20,954 nucleotides of DNA from an uncultured Prevotella sp. (lineage in GTDB: Bacteria > Bacteroidota > Bacteroidia > Bacteroidales > Bacteroidaceae). The stretch lies in assembly GCA_934229335.1 (NCBI GenBank), contig CAKQDQ010000033.1, positions 1 to 20,954 on the forward strand, given 5' to 3'. The notes beneath the pieces are model-generated. The model did no database searches and was not told the origin of the DNA. It saw nothing but the letters and a program-made list of their open reading frames with translations. The translations under genes were made by a program, and so were the position numbers. Within the stretch, counting starts at the first letter, position 1; every line of letters starts with the position of its first letter. Shown here in pieces: positions 8,148 through 16,218 of this stretch.

Positions 8148-8960
8148 ATGTCTAATCTATTCAACATCAAGGACTACGTTGTAGTCATCACAGGCGGAAC
8201 AGGCATCCTCGGCAGATGCATCGCCAAGTATCTCGCACTCGAAGGCGCGAAAGTAGTAATCGGCGGACGTAAAGAAGACGTTGGCGCAAAGATTGTGGCA
8301 GACATCAAGGCTGCTGGCGGTGAGTGTGAGTTCGTAAAGATGGACGTCATGAACGTAGAGACAATGCAGAAGGCTTGCGACTACATAGTAGAGAAATACG
8401 GTCGTGTAGACACTCTGCTCAACGCTGCGGGCGGTAATATGCCTGGTGCAACCATAGCACCAGACCAGACATTCTTTGACCTTGCGCCAGAGCAGTTCCA
8501 GACCGTTCTCAACCTCAACCTTACTGGTACCGTTATCCCTACACAGATATTCCTCAAGCCTATGGTAAAGCAGGGCAAGGGCAGCATAATCAACTTCTCT
8601 TCTATGTCAGCCTTCCGTCCTATCACACGTGTATGCGGTTACAGCGCGGCTAAGTCTGGCATCAACTCCTTCACAGGTTGGATGGCACAAGAGGCTGCTC
8701 GCAAGTTCGGCGAGGGTATCCGTGTTAACGCCATCGCTCCAGGCTTCTTCATCACAGAGCAGAACCGCACCTTGCTGACAAACCCTGACGGTTCGTTCAC
8801 CGCACGTGGCGAGGCTGTAATACGCCAGACACCATTCTCTCGCATGGGTGAGCCTGAAGAGCTATGCGGTACAATACACTACCTCATGTCTGACGCCGCT
8901 AAGTTCGTTACTGGCACAGTGGCTGTAGTAGACGGAGGATTTAACGTAACGGCAATGTAG
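8148..8960 (+). CDS. uxuB: SDR-family D-mannonate oxidoreductase (fructuronate reductase)
   Basis: 270 residues from the ATG at 8148. An in-frame ATG at 8073 would add 25 residues encoded by the hairpin repeat and is rejected. Classical short-chain dehydrogenase features: TGGTGILG nucleotide-binding loop (15-22), Asp66, NAAGG (92-96), catalytic Ser152, and YSAAK with Tyr165 and Lys169. In this family it interconverts D-fructuronate and D-mannonate with NAD(H). The specific call rests on the immediate neighbour uxuA and on resemblance to the short-chain type of UxuB known from Bacillus; from the sequence alone it is an SDR. It is unrelated to the long-chain E. coli UxuB. The pair with uxuA suggests glucuronate use. 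Its leader holds AAACAACC four bases before the ATG. Confidence 0.85.
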   Translation: MSNLFNIKDYVVVITGGTGILGRCIAKYLALEGAKVVIGGRKEDVGAKIVADIKAAGGECEFVKMDVMNVETMQKACDYIVEKYGRVDTLLNAAGGNMPGATIAPDQTFFDLAPEQFQTVLNLNLTGTVIPTQIFLKPMVKQGKGSIINFSSMSAFRPITRVCGYSAAKSGINSFTGWMAQEAARKFGEGIRVNAIAPGFFITEQNRTLLTNPDGSFTARGEAVIRQTPFSRMGEPEELCGTIHYLMSDAAKFVTGTVAVVDGGFNVTAM

Positions 8961-9075
8961 GTTTAGTTGTTTGGTGGTTTGGTAGTTTAGTTGATACTTT
9001 TAATGATAATGGGACTATCAACCCAACCACCGAACCACCCAACCACTAAACTACTAAACCACTAAACAACCCAAC
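8961..9075 (+). repeat. GTTTrGTrG-type inverted element between uxuB and uxuA
   Basis: The whole gap between the two genes consists of a G/T-rich left arm (8961-8996, degenerate GTTTGGTGG/GTTTAGTTG units) and a C/A-rich right arm (9016-9075, CCACTAAAC/CCAACCACC units) around a 19-base centre. The best local pairing is 8976-8993 with 9043-9060 (18 bases, 2 mismatches). The right arm runs up to the uxuA ATG. A similar element lies between purE and ispG. Confidence 0.75.
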
Positions 9076-10338
9076 ATGGAAAGAACATGGAGATGGTTTG
9101 GCAAGAACGATAAGATAACTCTTGCCATGCTGAAACAGATAGGCGTTGAGGGCATAGTAACGGCACTGCACGACGTTCCCCTTGGCGAGGTATGGACACG
9201 CGAAAAGATACGTGACCTGAAGGAATACATTGAGTCATACGGCATGCGCTGGTCTGTGGTAGAGTCGCTGCCAGTAACCGAGACCATCAAGTATGGCGGT
9301 CCTGACCGTCAGCAACAGATAGAGGTGTACAAGGAGTCACTCGCTAACCTCGGTAAGGAGGGCATACACTGCGTATGCTACAACTTCATGCCAGTGTTAG
9401 ACTGGGCACGCACCGACCTGCTGCACGACAACCCTAACGGTTCAAGCAACCTTTACTTCAACTGGGGCGAGTTCGCTTACTTCGACATCCACATCCTCAA
9501 GCGTAAGGATGCCGAAGAGCAGTGGAAAGAGTTTAACGAGGCACACAAGGCATGGAACCGTGACATCCTTGAAGAGGTGCGACAGATTAAGGAGAAGGCA
9601 ACGCCAGAGTATGACCACGACCTTGTGGAGACTATCGTCATAAAGACACAGGGCTTCGTGAGCGGCAACTTCAAGGAGGGCGACGACAAGCCTGTGGAGC
9701 TGTTCCGCCAGCTTCTCGCACTCTACGATGGGGTTACCAAAGAGCAGTTGCAGGACAACATGAAGACATGGTTAGAGGCTATCATGCCTATCTGCGACGA
9801 GTACGACATTGATATGTGCGTACACCCAGACGACCCACCGTTCCCTATCCTCGGACTGCCACGCATAGTGAACTGCGACGAGGACATACAGAAGTTCCTC
9901 GACGCTGTGCCTAACATTCACAACGGCTTGACCTTCTGCGCTGGTTCACTGTCTGCTGGAGGTCATAACGACATTACCGCTTTGGCTAAGAAGTATCACG
10001 ACCGCACCCACTTCGTGCATCTGCGTTCTTGTTACATCTTCCCTAACGGCGACTTCACAGAGGCGTCACACCTCGGTGGGCGTGCCGACATCGTAGAGTT
10101 GGCACACATCTTCGAGAAGGAAGAGCAGCACCGCATGGCGACACGCAAGCCAGAGACGCAGAAGTTGCCAATGCGCGTTGACCACGGCATGACGATGCTT
10201 GGCGACGAGACGAAGGGCTACAACGCTGGTTACTCGTTCCTCGGTCGTATGTTCGCCCTCGGACAGGTGCAGGGCATCATTGCCGCCGTAGACAAAGAGT
10301 TGGGCATAAAGTACCAGCAGCCAGGATTTTTCGACTAA
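9076..10338 (+). CDS. uxuA: Mannonate dehydratase
   Basis: 420 residues, a TIM-barrel enzyme that dehydrates D-mannonate to 2-keto-3-deoxy-D-gluconate using a divalent metal. Family features: start MERTWRWFGKNDKITL, GIVTALHDVPLGEVW (26-40), WSVVESLPVTETIK, YNFMPVLDWARTDL (102-115), the metal-site strand CVHPDDPPFPILGLPRI (248-264), HFVHLRS (312-318) and RVDHGMTML (367-375). Length is slightly above the E. coli enzyme and normal for Bacteroidetes. It follows uxuB by 115 bases in the same direction. The two give fructuronate to mannonate to KDG; KDG kinase and aldolase are not in the window. AAACAACC ends four bases before its ATG, the same spacing as in uxuB. Fusions or frameshifts were not seen. 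Confidence 0.95.
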   Translation: MERTWRWFGKNDKITLAMLKQIGVEGIVTALHDVPLGEVWTREKIRDLKEYIESYGMRWSVVESLPVTETIKYGGPDRQQQIEVYKESLANLGKEGIHCVCYNFMPVLDWARTDLLHDNPNGSSNLYFNWGEFAYFDIHILKRKDAEEQWKEFNEAHKAWNRDILEEVRQIKEKATPEYDHDLVETIVIKTQGFVSGNFKEGDDKPVELFRQLLALYDGVTKEQLQDNMKTWLEAIMPICDEYDIDMCVHPDDPPFPILGLPRIVNCDEDIQKFLDAVPNIHNGLTFCAGSLSAGGHNDITALAKKYHDRTHFVHLRSCYIFPNGDFTEASHLGGRADIVELAHIFEKEEQHRMATRKPETQKLPMRVDHGMTMLGDETKGYNAGYSFLGRMFALGQVQGIIAAVDKELGIKYQQPGFFD

Positions 10339-10361
10339 AGAGATAACAGTATGAGCGGGCT

Positions 10362-10587
10362 GAAAGCCCAATAAGCGCATAGCCCAGGGCAAGCGTAGCG
10401 ACACCCAGGCTATGAATAACGAATAACATATCATTAACGCCCTGAAAGGGCAAAAGCGTAATAAATATAGCACAGTCATTGAGCAAAATAACATATTATG
10501 CTTTTGCCCTTTCAGGGCGTAACATATAATATAATACTACAACACCCAGGGTGTCGCTACGCTGGGCTATGCGCTTGTTGGGCTTTC
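10362..10587. repeat. Long imperfect inverted repeat (dispersed intergenic element)
   Basis: Left arm 10362-10463 and right arm 10494-10587 are near reverse complements: GAAAGCCCAAyAAGCGCATA at the outer end, GCGTAGCGACACCC in the middle and CGCCCTGAAAGGGCAAAAGC at the inner end, with short indels and a divergent stretch between the last two. Spacer 30 bases. The pieces AAGCGCATAGCCCA, GCGTAGCGACACCC and CGCCCTGAAAGGGC are, from memory, of a type common between genes in Bacteroidetes, where they give rise to spurious small ORF calls. It sits between the converging uxuA and pectate lyase genes. No transposase is present. Confidence 0.8.
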
Positions 10588-10689
10588 TTGCTTAAGACAA
10601 GTGGCAGAACCTATAACAGCCCGTATCTACCTAAATTTGAAACTCCAGTAAGTAAACATTCCACCCCTCCGTCTTTACTCCTTCCCACT

Positions 10690-10731
10690 AAAAAATCCCC
10701 TGGCTGTTTACTGTTAAACCGCCAGGGGATT
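10690..10731 (-). terminator. Intrinsic terminator of the pectate lyase gene
   Basis: Read on the minus strand, an 11-pair stem AATCCCCTGGC/GCCAGGGGATT (10731-10721 with 10704-10694) with an inner GTTTA/TAAAC pairing and a four-base loop runs into six T residues (complement of 10695-10690). It lies 111 bases past the lyase stop codon. On the plus strand there is no T-run, so it is not the uxuA terminator. Confidence 0.85.
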
Positions 10732-10842
10732 CACTGTTTATATCCTTTGACAATGCAATCGCTATCTGTTAGCGATGCGATAGCAATGTAATCGCCATGT
10801 AATCAGTATGAAATTGTAATGCACTGATTGCTATATTGTTAT
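10732..10842 (-). other. Hairpin-rich 3' untranslated stretch of the pectate lyase transcript
   Basis: No gene. The stretch between the lyase stop and its terminator holds several competing inverted repeats: ATCGCTA/TAGCGAT (10758-10764 with 10770-10776), GCTATC/GATAGC (10761-10766 with 10779-10784), ATAGCAAT/ATTGCTAT (10780-10787 with 10827-10834), and AATCAG/CTGATT (10801-10806 with 10824-10829). It could be a structured 3' end; function unknown. Confidence 0.4.
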
Positions 10843-13800
10843 CTATTCCTTAACATATTTCTTGCTGTCGCTCACCACGATACCCTTGTAATCCTTGCCA
10901 ACCTTCTGACCAGAGATGTTGTAAAGTCCATTGGCAGCGTTGCGACGCTTAGCGTCATTATTGTCAGTAGCCGACTTAACAGCCTTTACGCCGTCAGCGT
11001 TCGCCTTCACATAGAGCTTACCCTTAGTGTAGAGGTCAGTAGTGTCCCATGTGAACCCTGGTGCAGGAACCTCAGGAGTGATAGTGGTGAACTTGCCCGT
11101 TACATTAGTAGGTGCGGTAGCAAAGACGGTGAACGCGGCTCCGTCCTCCAAGTCCTTCACGTTAGCCATGTCCAGTTCGAGCGTTACGCCGTTGGCAATG
11201 GTGAGTGTAGAGCCAAACTTCACATTGTTTTGGCGATAGAGCGTAGAGAGATGGTAGAGCGGTATGCGTAGGGTAGAGCCTGCCATGAAGCTTACCGCAC
11301 CGTTCATTGCCAGCGTGTTGCCATAAGGCAGCGTGTCGCCCGCTTCAACGGTAGCACCGTTGTATACAGTCAGTTTACCGGCAATAGAGCCTTTACCCTT
11401 CAAGGTAGTATTCTTATAGAGAGACACCGCTCCCTTACCGCTGTTGGTACCGTTTATTATCATAGTGCCCATGGTAATCATGGTGGTGCCGCTGTAGGTG
11501 TTGTTGCCACCCAGTCGCCAGTAGCCCTTACCTACCTTAACGATAGACACCGTGCCGCTGTATGCGGAATTGAGGCCTACGGGGAGGTCGTTGATGATGC
11601 CGTCGAACGTCTCGTCGGTGTTAGCGCCACCCACGGTCCACTTACAAGTGAAGCCCTTAGTCTGCTTACTTGAACCAATGAGGTAAGTACCCTTGTCGCC
11701 AGAGAGACCGCCTATGACGTTCTCTGTATTAGTAGCCCATGCGCCCATATATGATTTGCCCTTCAGGGTGAATACTACGTTAGGGCTGTTCCACTGTGAA
11801 GCGTGGTAGAAGAGGCTCTGACTGCCTTCTGATGGCACGCCGTTGGCAATGATGCGTCCGTTGAAGTTGGGTAATGTTCCACTGACAGGGCAACGGAGGT
11901 ACGGTACTATCATTTCCAGTGTTCCGCTACCCGTAATGTCACTATTCAAAGAACCCGCCATAGGAATGTAGAGTGTTGACGTGGTGCCATCATTAACCTG
12001 TATAGGGAATTTATATGTCAGGCCGTCACCTTTTGCATGGGCTATCTTCATTGTGCCGCCGTTGAAGACTACCTTGTGGTTAGAGCCAACGAAGACTTTA
12101 CTACCATTCTCTATGTCGGTCAGTGACAGCGTGCCACTATTGAGCACTGTCTCGCCAGTGTAATTGAAGAAAGTAGCGGCATTAGCGATAGCAAGCGTTC
12201 CCTTACCGTCGAGTGTCAAGCCGCCGTCGCCCTCAAATGAGCCATTCTCTGTTATGGTAGCAGAGCTGTTGGCTATCTCGAGCGTTGTCTGCTGCATCAG
12301 TTTCGCACTGCGGTCGGTAGTGACAGAGCCGCCCGTGTAGCGGTACGTACCCCCGTCCATTACCCAGTTGGCAGGGAAGTTGAGCGATGCGCCGATAGCA
12401 GAAGGCTGTCCGCCGTTAGCGAGAGAGTTGAACTCAAGCACACCGTGGTGTAGCACCGTAGCTCCAGTGTATGTATTCTTTCCGTTGAGAACGAGTGTAC
12501 CCTCGTTGCCCTTGTTAACACTTGTAGCGTTGCCACCAATCACACCGTCCACGGTCAGTGCGCCAGTGCCGTTGACTACCACTGCCTTTGGTGCCACGTC
12601 GCCAGATATAGTCACGGTCTTGTCGGCGTCAGTGTTCAGCAATACGTTGTTGCCGTCGGTGTAAGCCTTGCCTTCCTTCCATGCGGTAGTAGCTTTGTCC
12701 CATACAGTCTGCTCCTCGCCCAGTGTCACGTCAGGCTGGAATGCGTCGATGTCAATAATGCCAACCTCTATCTGGCGTGTAGTGAAGGTGCCCGTAGCAT
12801 AGTCAGAACGCTTCTCCTCGCCACCATTCTTGGCAAAGGCATAGACGCGCATCTCATACTGAGTGCCAGGCTCCAGTCCTGTTACCTGGCAAGAAGTAGC
12901 GTTAGGCTCTGTACGTACAGCTTCCTTCCATGTGCCGTCAGCCTGCTTTATCTCTACGCCAAAGCCCTCCTCAGCGTATGTGTAGTCACGCCAAGTAAGC
13001 GTAAGAGTCGTAGTGGTAGCACTGCTGAGTTGCAGCGTTATAGGCTTACGCAGGAAGAACTGTCGGTCAGATGCCGTTATAGAGTTGATGTAGTTCTCAA
13101 TGTTAAGGTATCCGTTGGCGGCAAGCACGGTAGCGTCGTCCTTGTTAGGGTCGGTGCCATTGGCAATCTCCCAGGCGTCAGGCATACCGTCACCGTCAGT
13201 GTCTTTCACGGCGTCGCCCTTCCACCAGTCCCATGTGTCGGGCGCACCAATAGGCAGACTTGTCTCGTAGGTGATAATCTTACCCTGCTTACCGTACGAC
13301 ATTACCTCGTCGACCATATAGCAGTCAGACTGGTCACGGTATGGCAGACTGGCGCCTACGGTAGGTATATTCTTCTCAAGCAGCTCGTTGCCGTTGTAGA
13401 GGTCGAGCTGAGGGTAGTCGTAAGGCTTGTCCACACGTGTGGCGGCACTGTAGTCGGTAACGAGGTATGGGTCGAATACGCCATCCATGTTTATGTCCTG
13501 CCAGTTGTCGTCGCCATAGCAGTGGAAGTCAGCGTTAGCACCGCCAAAGCAGTTGCCGCCCTTCGCCGGACCGTTAATGAAGAGGTTAGACTCGATGTTC
13601 ACGTAAGAAGAGCCTTCAGAGTCGCCACCCATGATGTAGCAACCGTTGCTCCAGTTGTATACCACGTTGTTGGCATACTGGTTAATGCCCTTAATCTTAT
13701 TGTTACGAGTAGCGTTGTCGCAGTAGAAGTTACGGTAGAGAGTGATATTGTCTGCTTGCATCAGACCGCCCGCAGAGTGCGTCAGCAGTCCCTGACCGAA

Positions 13801-14352
13801 GATACAGTTTTGTAGCGTTATGTTGCCGAGGTCGCCCTTGCCGTCAGGGTTTATAGAGAACGTCTCGTCGAGACCCCATGAGAAAGAGCAGTGGTCGAAA
13901 ATCATGTTGGTACCGTTGGCGATGCCGGCACAGTCCTTACCGCTGTCGCCTCCGTGGCCCATGCGTACACGAAGGTAACGGCAGATGATGTTGCTCGCAC
14001 CAGAGAATGACACACCGTTGCCATACACCGTGACGCCCTCGCCAGGCGCAGTCTGTCCAGCCACGTAGAGATTGCTGGAGAATACTATTCGGCTTTTGAT
14101 TTTAATGATACCCGATACGTCGAACACCACGATACGGTTGCCCTTAGACACTGCGTCGCGCAGTGAGCCAGTGCCACTGTCGTTGAGGTTCGTTACGTGA
14201 TAAACGGTAGGAGCCGACGTAGCGCGTGCGCCCTTAGCAAAGCGTCCCCAACCTGCCGCGCCAGGAAAAGCCAATTGATCAGCGGCAGAGACAGGAGCAA
14301 TGTTGAGCATACCTGCCGCTACAAGAGCAAGAAAATTTTTCTTAGAAATCAT
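10843..14352 (-). CDS. Secreted family-1 pectate lyase with FN3, autotransporter-type repeats and sorting tail
   Basis: 1169 residues. A signal peptide (MISKKNFLALVAAGMLNIAPVSA) precedes a PL1-type right-handed beta-helix, about 25-425: AFPGAAGWGRFAKGARA, VYHVTNLNDSGTGSLRDAV (50-68), IICRYLRVRMGHGG (122-135), FDHCSFSWGLDETFSI (152-167). Such enzymes cleave polygalacturonate by beta-elimination. Next come a calcium-loop stretch DTDGDGMPDAWE (384-395), a fibronectin type III domain (about 437-525) and a long beta-rich region with three passenger-associated repeats of the GTLxLxGxNTYTGxTxxxxGxL type (618-641, 718-743, 939-966). The GAAFTVFATA...GFTWDTTDLYTKGKLYV segment (1071-1115) resembles the passenger end of such proteins. 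No beta-barrel follows; the end is YNISGQKVGKDYKGIVV (1144-1160), a type IX-like tail. Monocistronic, with promoter and terminator recognised on the minus strand. Open frames on the other strand (e.g. 13030-13815) are shadows. Confidence 0.9.
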   Translation of the reverse strand: MISKKNFLALVAAGMLNIAPVSAADQLAFPGAAGWGRFAKGARATSAPTVYHVTNLNDSGTGSLRDAVSKGNRIVVFDVSGIIKIKSRIVFSSNLYVAGQTAPGEGVTVYGNGVSFSGASNIICRYLRVRMGHGGDSGKDCAGIANGTNMIFDHCSFSWGLDETFSINPDGKGDLGNITLQNCIFGQGLLTHSAGGLMQADNITLYRNFYCDNATRNNKIKGINQYANNVVYNWSNGCYIMGGDSEGSSYVNIESNLFINGPAKGGNCFGGANADFHCYGDDNWQDINMDGVFDPYLVTDYSAATRVDKPYDYPQLDLYNGNELLEKNIPTVGASLPYRDQSDCYMVDEVMSYGKQGKIITYETSLPIGAPDTWDWWKGDAVKDTDGDGMPDAWEIANGTDPNKDDATVLAANGYLNIENYINSITASDRQFFLRKPITLQLSSATTTTLTLTWRDYTYAEEGFGVEIKQADGTWKEAVRTEPNATSCQVTGLEPGTQYEMRVYAFAKNGGEEKRSDYATGTFTTRQIEVGIIDIDAFQPDVTLGEEQTVWDKATTAWKEGKAYTDGNNVLLNTDADKTVTISGDVAPKAVVVNGTGALTVDGVIGGNATSVNKGNEGTLVLNGKNTYTGATVLHHGVLEFNSLANGGQPSAIGASLNFPANWVMDGGTYRYTGGSVTTDRSAKLMQQTTLEIANSSATITENGSFEGDGGLTLDGKGTLAIANAATFFNYTGETVLNSGTLSLTDIENGSKVFVGSNHKVVFNGGTMKIAHAKGDGLTYKFPIQVNDGTTSTLYIPMAGSLNSDITGSGTLEMIVPYLRCPVSGTLPNFNGRIIANGVPSEGSQSLFYHASQWNSPNVVFTLKGKSYMGAWATNTENVIGGLSGDKGTYLIGSSKQTKGFTCKWTVGGANTDETFDGIINDLPVGLNSAYSGTVSIVKVGKGYWRLGGNNTYSGTTMITMGTMIINGTNSGKGAVSLYKNTTLKGKGSIAGKLTVYNGATVEAGDTLPYGNTLAMNGAVSFMAGSTLRIPLYHLSTLYRQNNVKFGSTLTIANGVTLELDMANVKDLEDGAAFTVFATAPTNVTGKFTTITPEVPAPGFTWDTTDLYTKGKLYVKANADGVKAVKSATDNNDAKRRNAANGLYNISGQKVGKDYKGIVVSDSKKYVKE

Positions 14353-14499
14353 TGTCAGGTTTTTGTTTTTAGACTATTGCAACGATTGTATAGCGCGGTG
14401 ATAATGTTGCCGCAACGATGCCTGTATGTTACAAAGGTCAGTTTGTCAGAAAGTGTTAGTTTGTTGTAGGTATATGTGTAGTATGCACTATACAGTATG

Positions 14500-14530
14500 C
14501 AAAATTAAGAATAAATAGGCAAAAGGCAAA
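14500..14530 (-). promoter_or_regulatory. Bacteroidetes-type promoter of the pectate lyase gene
   Basis: On the minus strand, TTTG (complement of 14530-14527), exactly 19 bases, then TAATTTTG (complement of 14507-14500): a full consensus match. The predicted leader to the ATG at 14352 is roughly 140 bases. It contains GCAACGAT twice and, near its start, a repeated GTATGC around an ACTATAC block, which could be an operator; no regulator is known. Confidence 0.75.
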
Positions 14531-14602
14531 ATGTTTTGCCGCTTTTTTATAATAAGGAGGATTTTTTAGTTATATATATGGCATACTTTGCGAAAGAATT
14601 AT

Positions 14603-14624
14603 TACCTTTGCGCTACGCATAGCG
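14603..14624 (+). promoter_or_regulatory. Probable rpoN promoter -7 box with a short palindrome after it
   Basis: TACCTTTG at 14603-14610 fits TAnnTTTG, 43 bases before the rpoN ATG. No good TTTG is found 19-21 bases upstream, so the upstream box is weak. Right after it, CGCTA/TAGCG (14611-14615 with 14620-14624) would form a small hairpin at the very start of the mRNA. Together with the minus-strand lyase promoter it makes 14353-14653 a divergent control region with no gene. Confidence 0.45.
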
Positions 14625-14653
14625 TAAAAACATAATATTACACCCATAACGCA

Positions 14654-16174
14654 ATGGCACAGGAATTAACACAAACCCAGGAACAGGAACAGAAACTTGA
14701 GCAGAGGCAGCGCATAAAAGCGCAGCAGGTGATGGTAGTGAGGATGCTGGAGATGCCATTGGCGCAGATGGAACAAAACATACAGGCGGAGCTTGACGAC
14801 AACCCAGCACTGGAAGGAAGAAAGGCTGACGAGGATAACACAGACATAGCACAGCAGGACGATGGCGAGGACTTCGGAGAAGAGCAGAAGTCGTTTGACG
14901 AAGAGAGGCAGACGGAGGAGATGAAAACGGAGCTGGACAAGGTGCTCGACAGCATTGACAAGGACGACAGACTGCCTACTGCTAATTACGACAGAGCTAA
15001 CAACAGCGACCCGGATGCAGACCAAGAGGAACAGGTGTACGGCAACACAGAGTCGTTCTACGATAACCTGCATAACCAAATAAGGGAGCACATCATCTCT
15101 GACAGACAACAGATAATAATGGAATACCTCATAGGATCGCTCGACAACGACGGACTGCTGAGGAAGGACATCGAGAGCATTAGCGACGAGATAGCCATAA
15201 AGGAGTATATAGACGTAAGCAAGGAAGAGATAGAGAAGTGCATCACCATACTGCAATCACTTGACCCTGCAGGCATAGGCGCACGCTCATTGCAGGAGTG
15301 CCTGCTGATACAGATATTCAGAAAGAAACCAACGCACATCACCAAACTGATGTATGAGGTGGTAAACAACTACTACAAGGAGTTCATACATCGTGAGTGG
15401 CGAAAGATTGCCACAAAGATGAAGCTGAACGAAGACACGGCAGAAGAGGTGTTCGAGGAAATAAGAAAGCTCAACCCAAGACCGGGAGCGGCACTGGGAG
15501 AGACAATGGGAAGAAACACACAACAGGTAACGCCTGACTTCATAATAGAGGTTGACGAGTACGACAACATCTCTTTCACACTCTGCCGAGGCAAGATACC
15601 AGAGCTGTACGTATCGCCCGACTTTCAAAACATGATTGAGGGATACCACAACAACCCTAAGTCGATGACGAGAAAGGACAAGGAGGCTCTGCTGTATATG
15701 CACCAAAAGGTGGGCAAGGCGCAGATGTTTATCGATGCCGTACAACAAAGGCAGAAGACGATGAGAGACACCATGGCGGCTATAGTGGCACTGCAACACG
15801 ACTATCTGATTAGTGGCGACGAGGTAGACCTCAAGCCTATGATACTGGAAGACGTAGCAAAGAGAGCTGGCGTAGACATATCCACCGTCTCAAGGGTGTG
15901 CAACTCAAAATATGCTCAGACACCATGGGGCATCATTCCGCTAAGTGCTTTCTTCTCCGACGGTTACGATATAGGCAACGGAGAGATTGTTTCGACAAAG
16001 GTTATCAAGAACGCCCTGCGAGAACTGGTAGACAATGAGGACAAGAGCAAACCAATGTCTGACGAGCGATTGGCGGCGGAAATGAAGAAAAGGGGATTCC
16101 CCATAGCGAGAAGAACGGTGGCGAAATACCGCGAACAGCTCGCCATACCTACCTCAAGCCTCAGAAAAAACTAA
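14654..16174 (+). CDS. rpoN: RNA polymerase sigma-54 factor
   Basis: 506 residues, all three regions present. Region I is the Gln-rich N-terminus (TQTQEQEQKLEQRQRIKAQQ, then MLEMPLAQMEQNIQAELDDNPALE, 31-54), which contacts the activator and holds the polymerase closed. Region II is an acidic linker (about 57-145). The core-binding domain includes SLDPAGIGARSLQECL (202-217). A helix-turn-helix (EDVAKRAGVDISTVSRV, about 397-416) and the C-terminal RpoN box ARRTVAKYRE (485-494) recognise the -24/-12 promoter. Sigma-54 needs an AAA+ activator to start transcription; none is encoded here. The PAP2-like membrane gene follows 44 bases downstream and is probably co-transcribed. The start at 14654 keeps region I intact at its usual distance. 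Confidence 0.97.
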   Translation: MAQELTQTQEQEQKLEQRQRIKAQQVMVVRMLEMPLAQMEQNIQAELDDNPALEGRKADEDNTDIAQQDDGEDFGEEQKSFDEERQTEEMKTELDKVLDSIDKDDRLPTANYDRANNSDPDADQEEQVYGNTESFYDNLHNQIREHIISDRQQIIMEYLIGSLDNDGLLRKDIESISDEIAIKEYIDVSKEEIEKCITILQSLDPAGIGARSLQECLLIQIFRKKPTHITKLMYEVVNNYYKEFIHREWRKIATKMKLNEDTAEEVFEEIRKLNPRPGAALGETMGRNTQQVTPDFIIEVDEYDNISFTLCRGKIPELYVSPDFQNMIEGYHNNPKSMTRKDKEALLYMHQKVGKAQMFIDAVQQRQKTMRDTMAAIVALQHDYLISGDEVDLKPMILEDVAKRAGVDISTVSRVCNSKYAQTPWGIIPLSAFFSDGYDIGNGEIVSTKVIKNALRELVDNEDKSKPMSDERLAAEMKKRGFPIARRTVAKYREQLAIPTSSLRKN

Positions 16175-16218
16175 ATACTTCGGTAATAATAGTCTACAAT
16201 AGAAAAACAAATAAGAAA

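Noticed and set aside
10498..10791. 97-residue open frame on the plus strand
   Set aside because: Its first third is the right arm of the dispersed inverted repeat and its end runs through the lyase terminator; no protein-like features.
13030..13815. 261-residue open frame on the plus strand
   Set aside because: Lies entirely antisense within the pectate lyase gene; Val/Arg-rich composition is typical of a shadow frame.
14551..14560. AAGGAGG as a ribosome binding site for rpoN
   Set aside because: It is about 95 bases before the ATG and upstream of the predicted promoter box, so it is not in the mRNA.
14666..15256. 196-residue open frame on the minus strand
   Set aside because: Antisense to rpoN; Leu/Val-rich product is the complement of the Gln/Glu-rich rpoN start.
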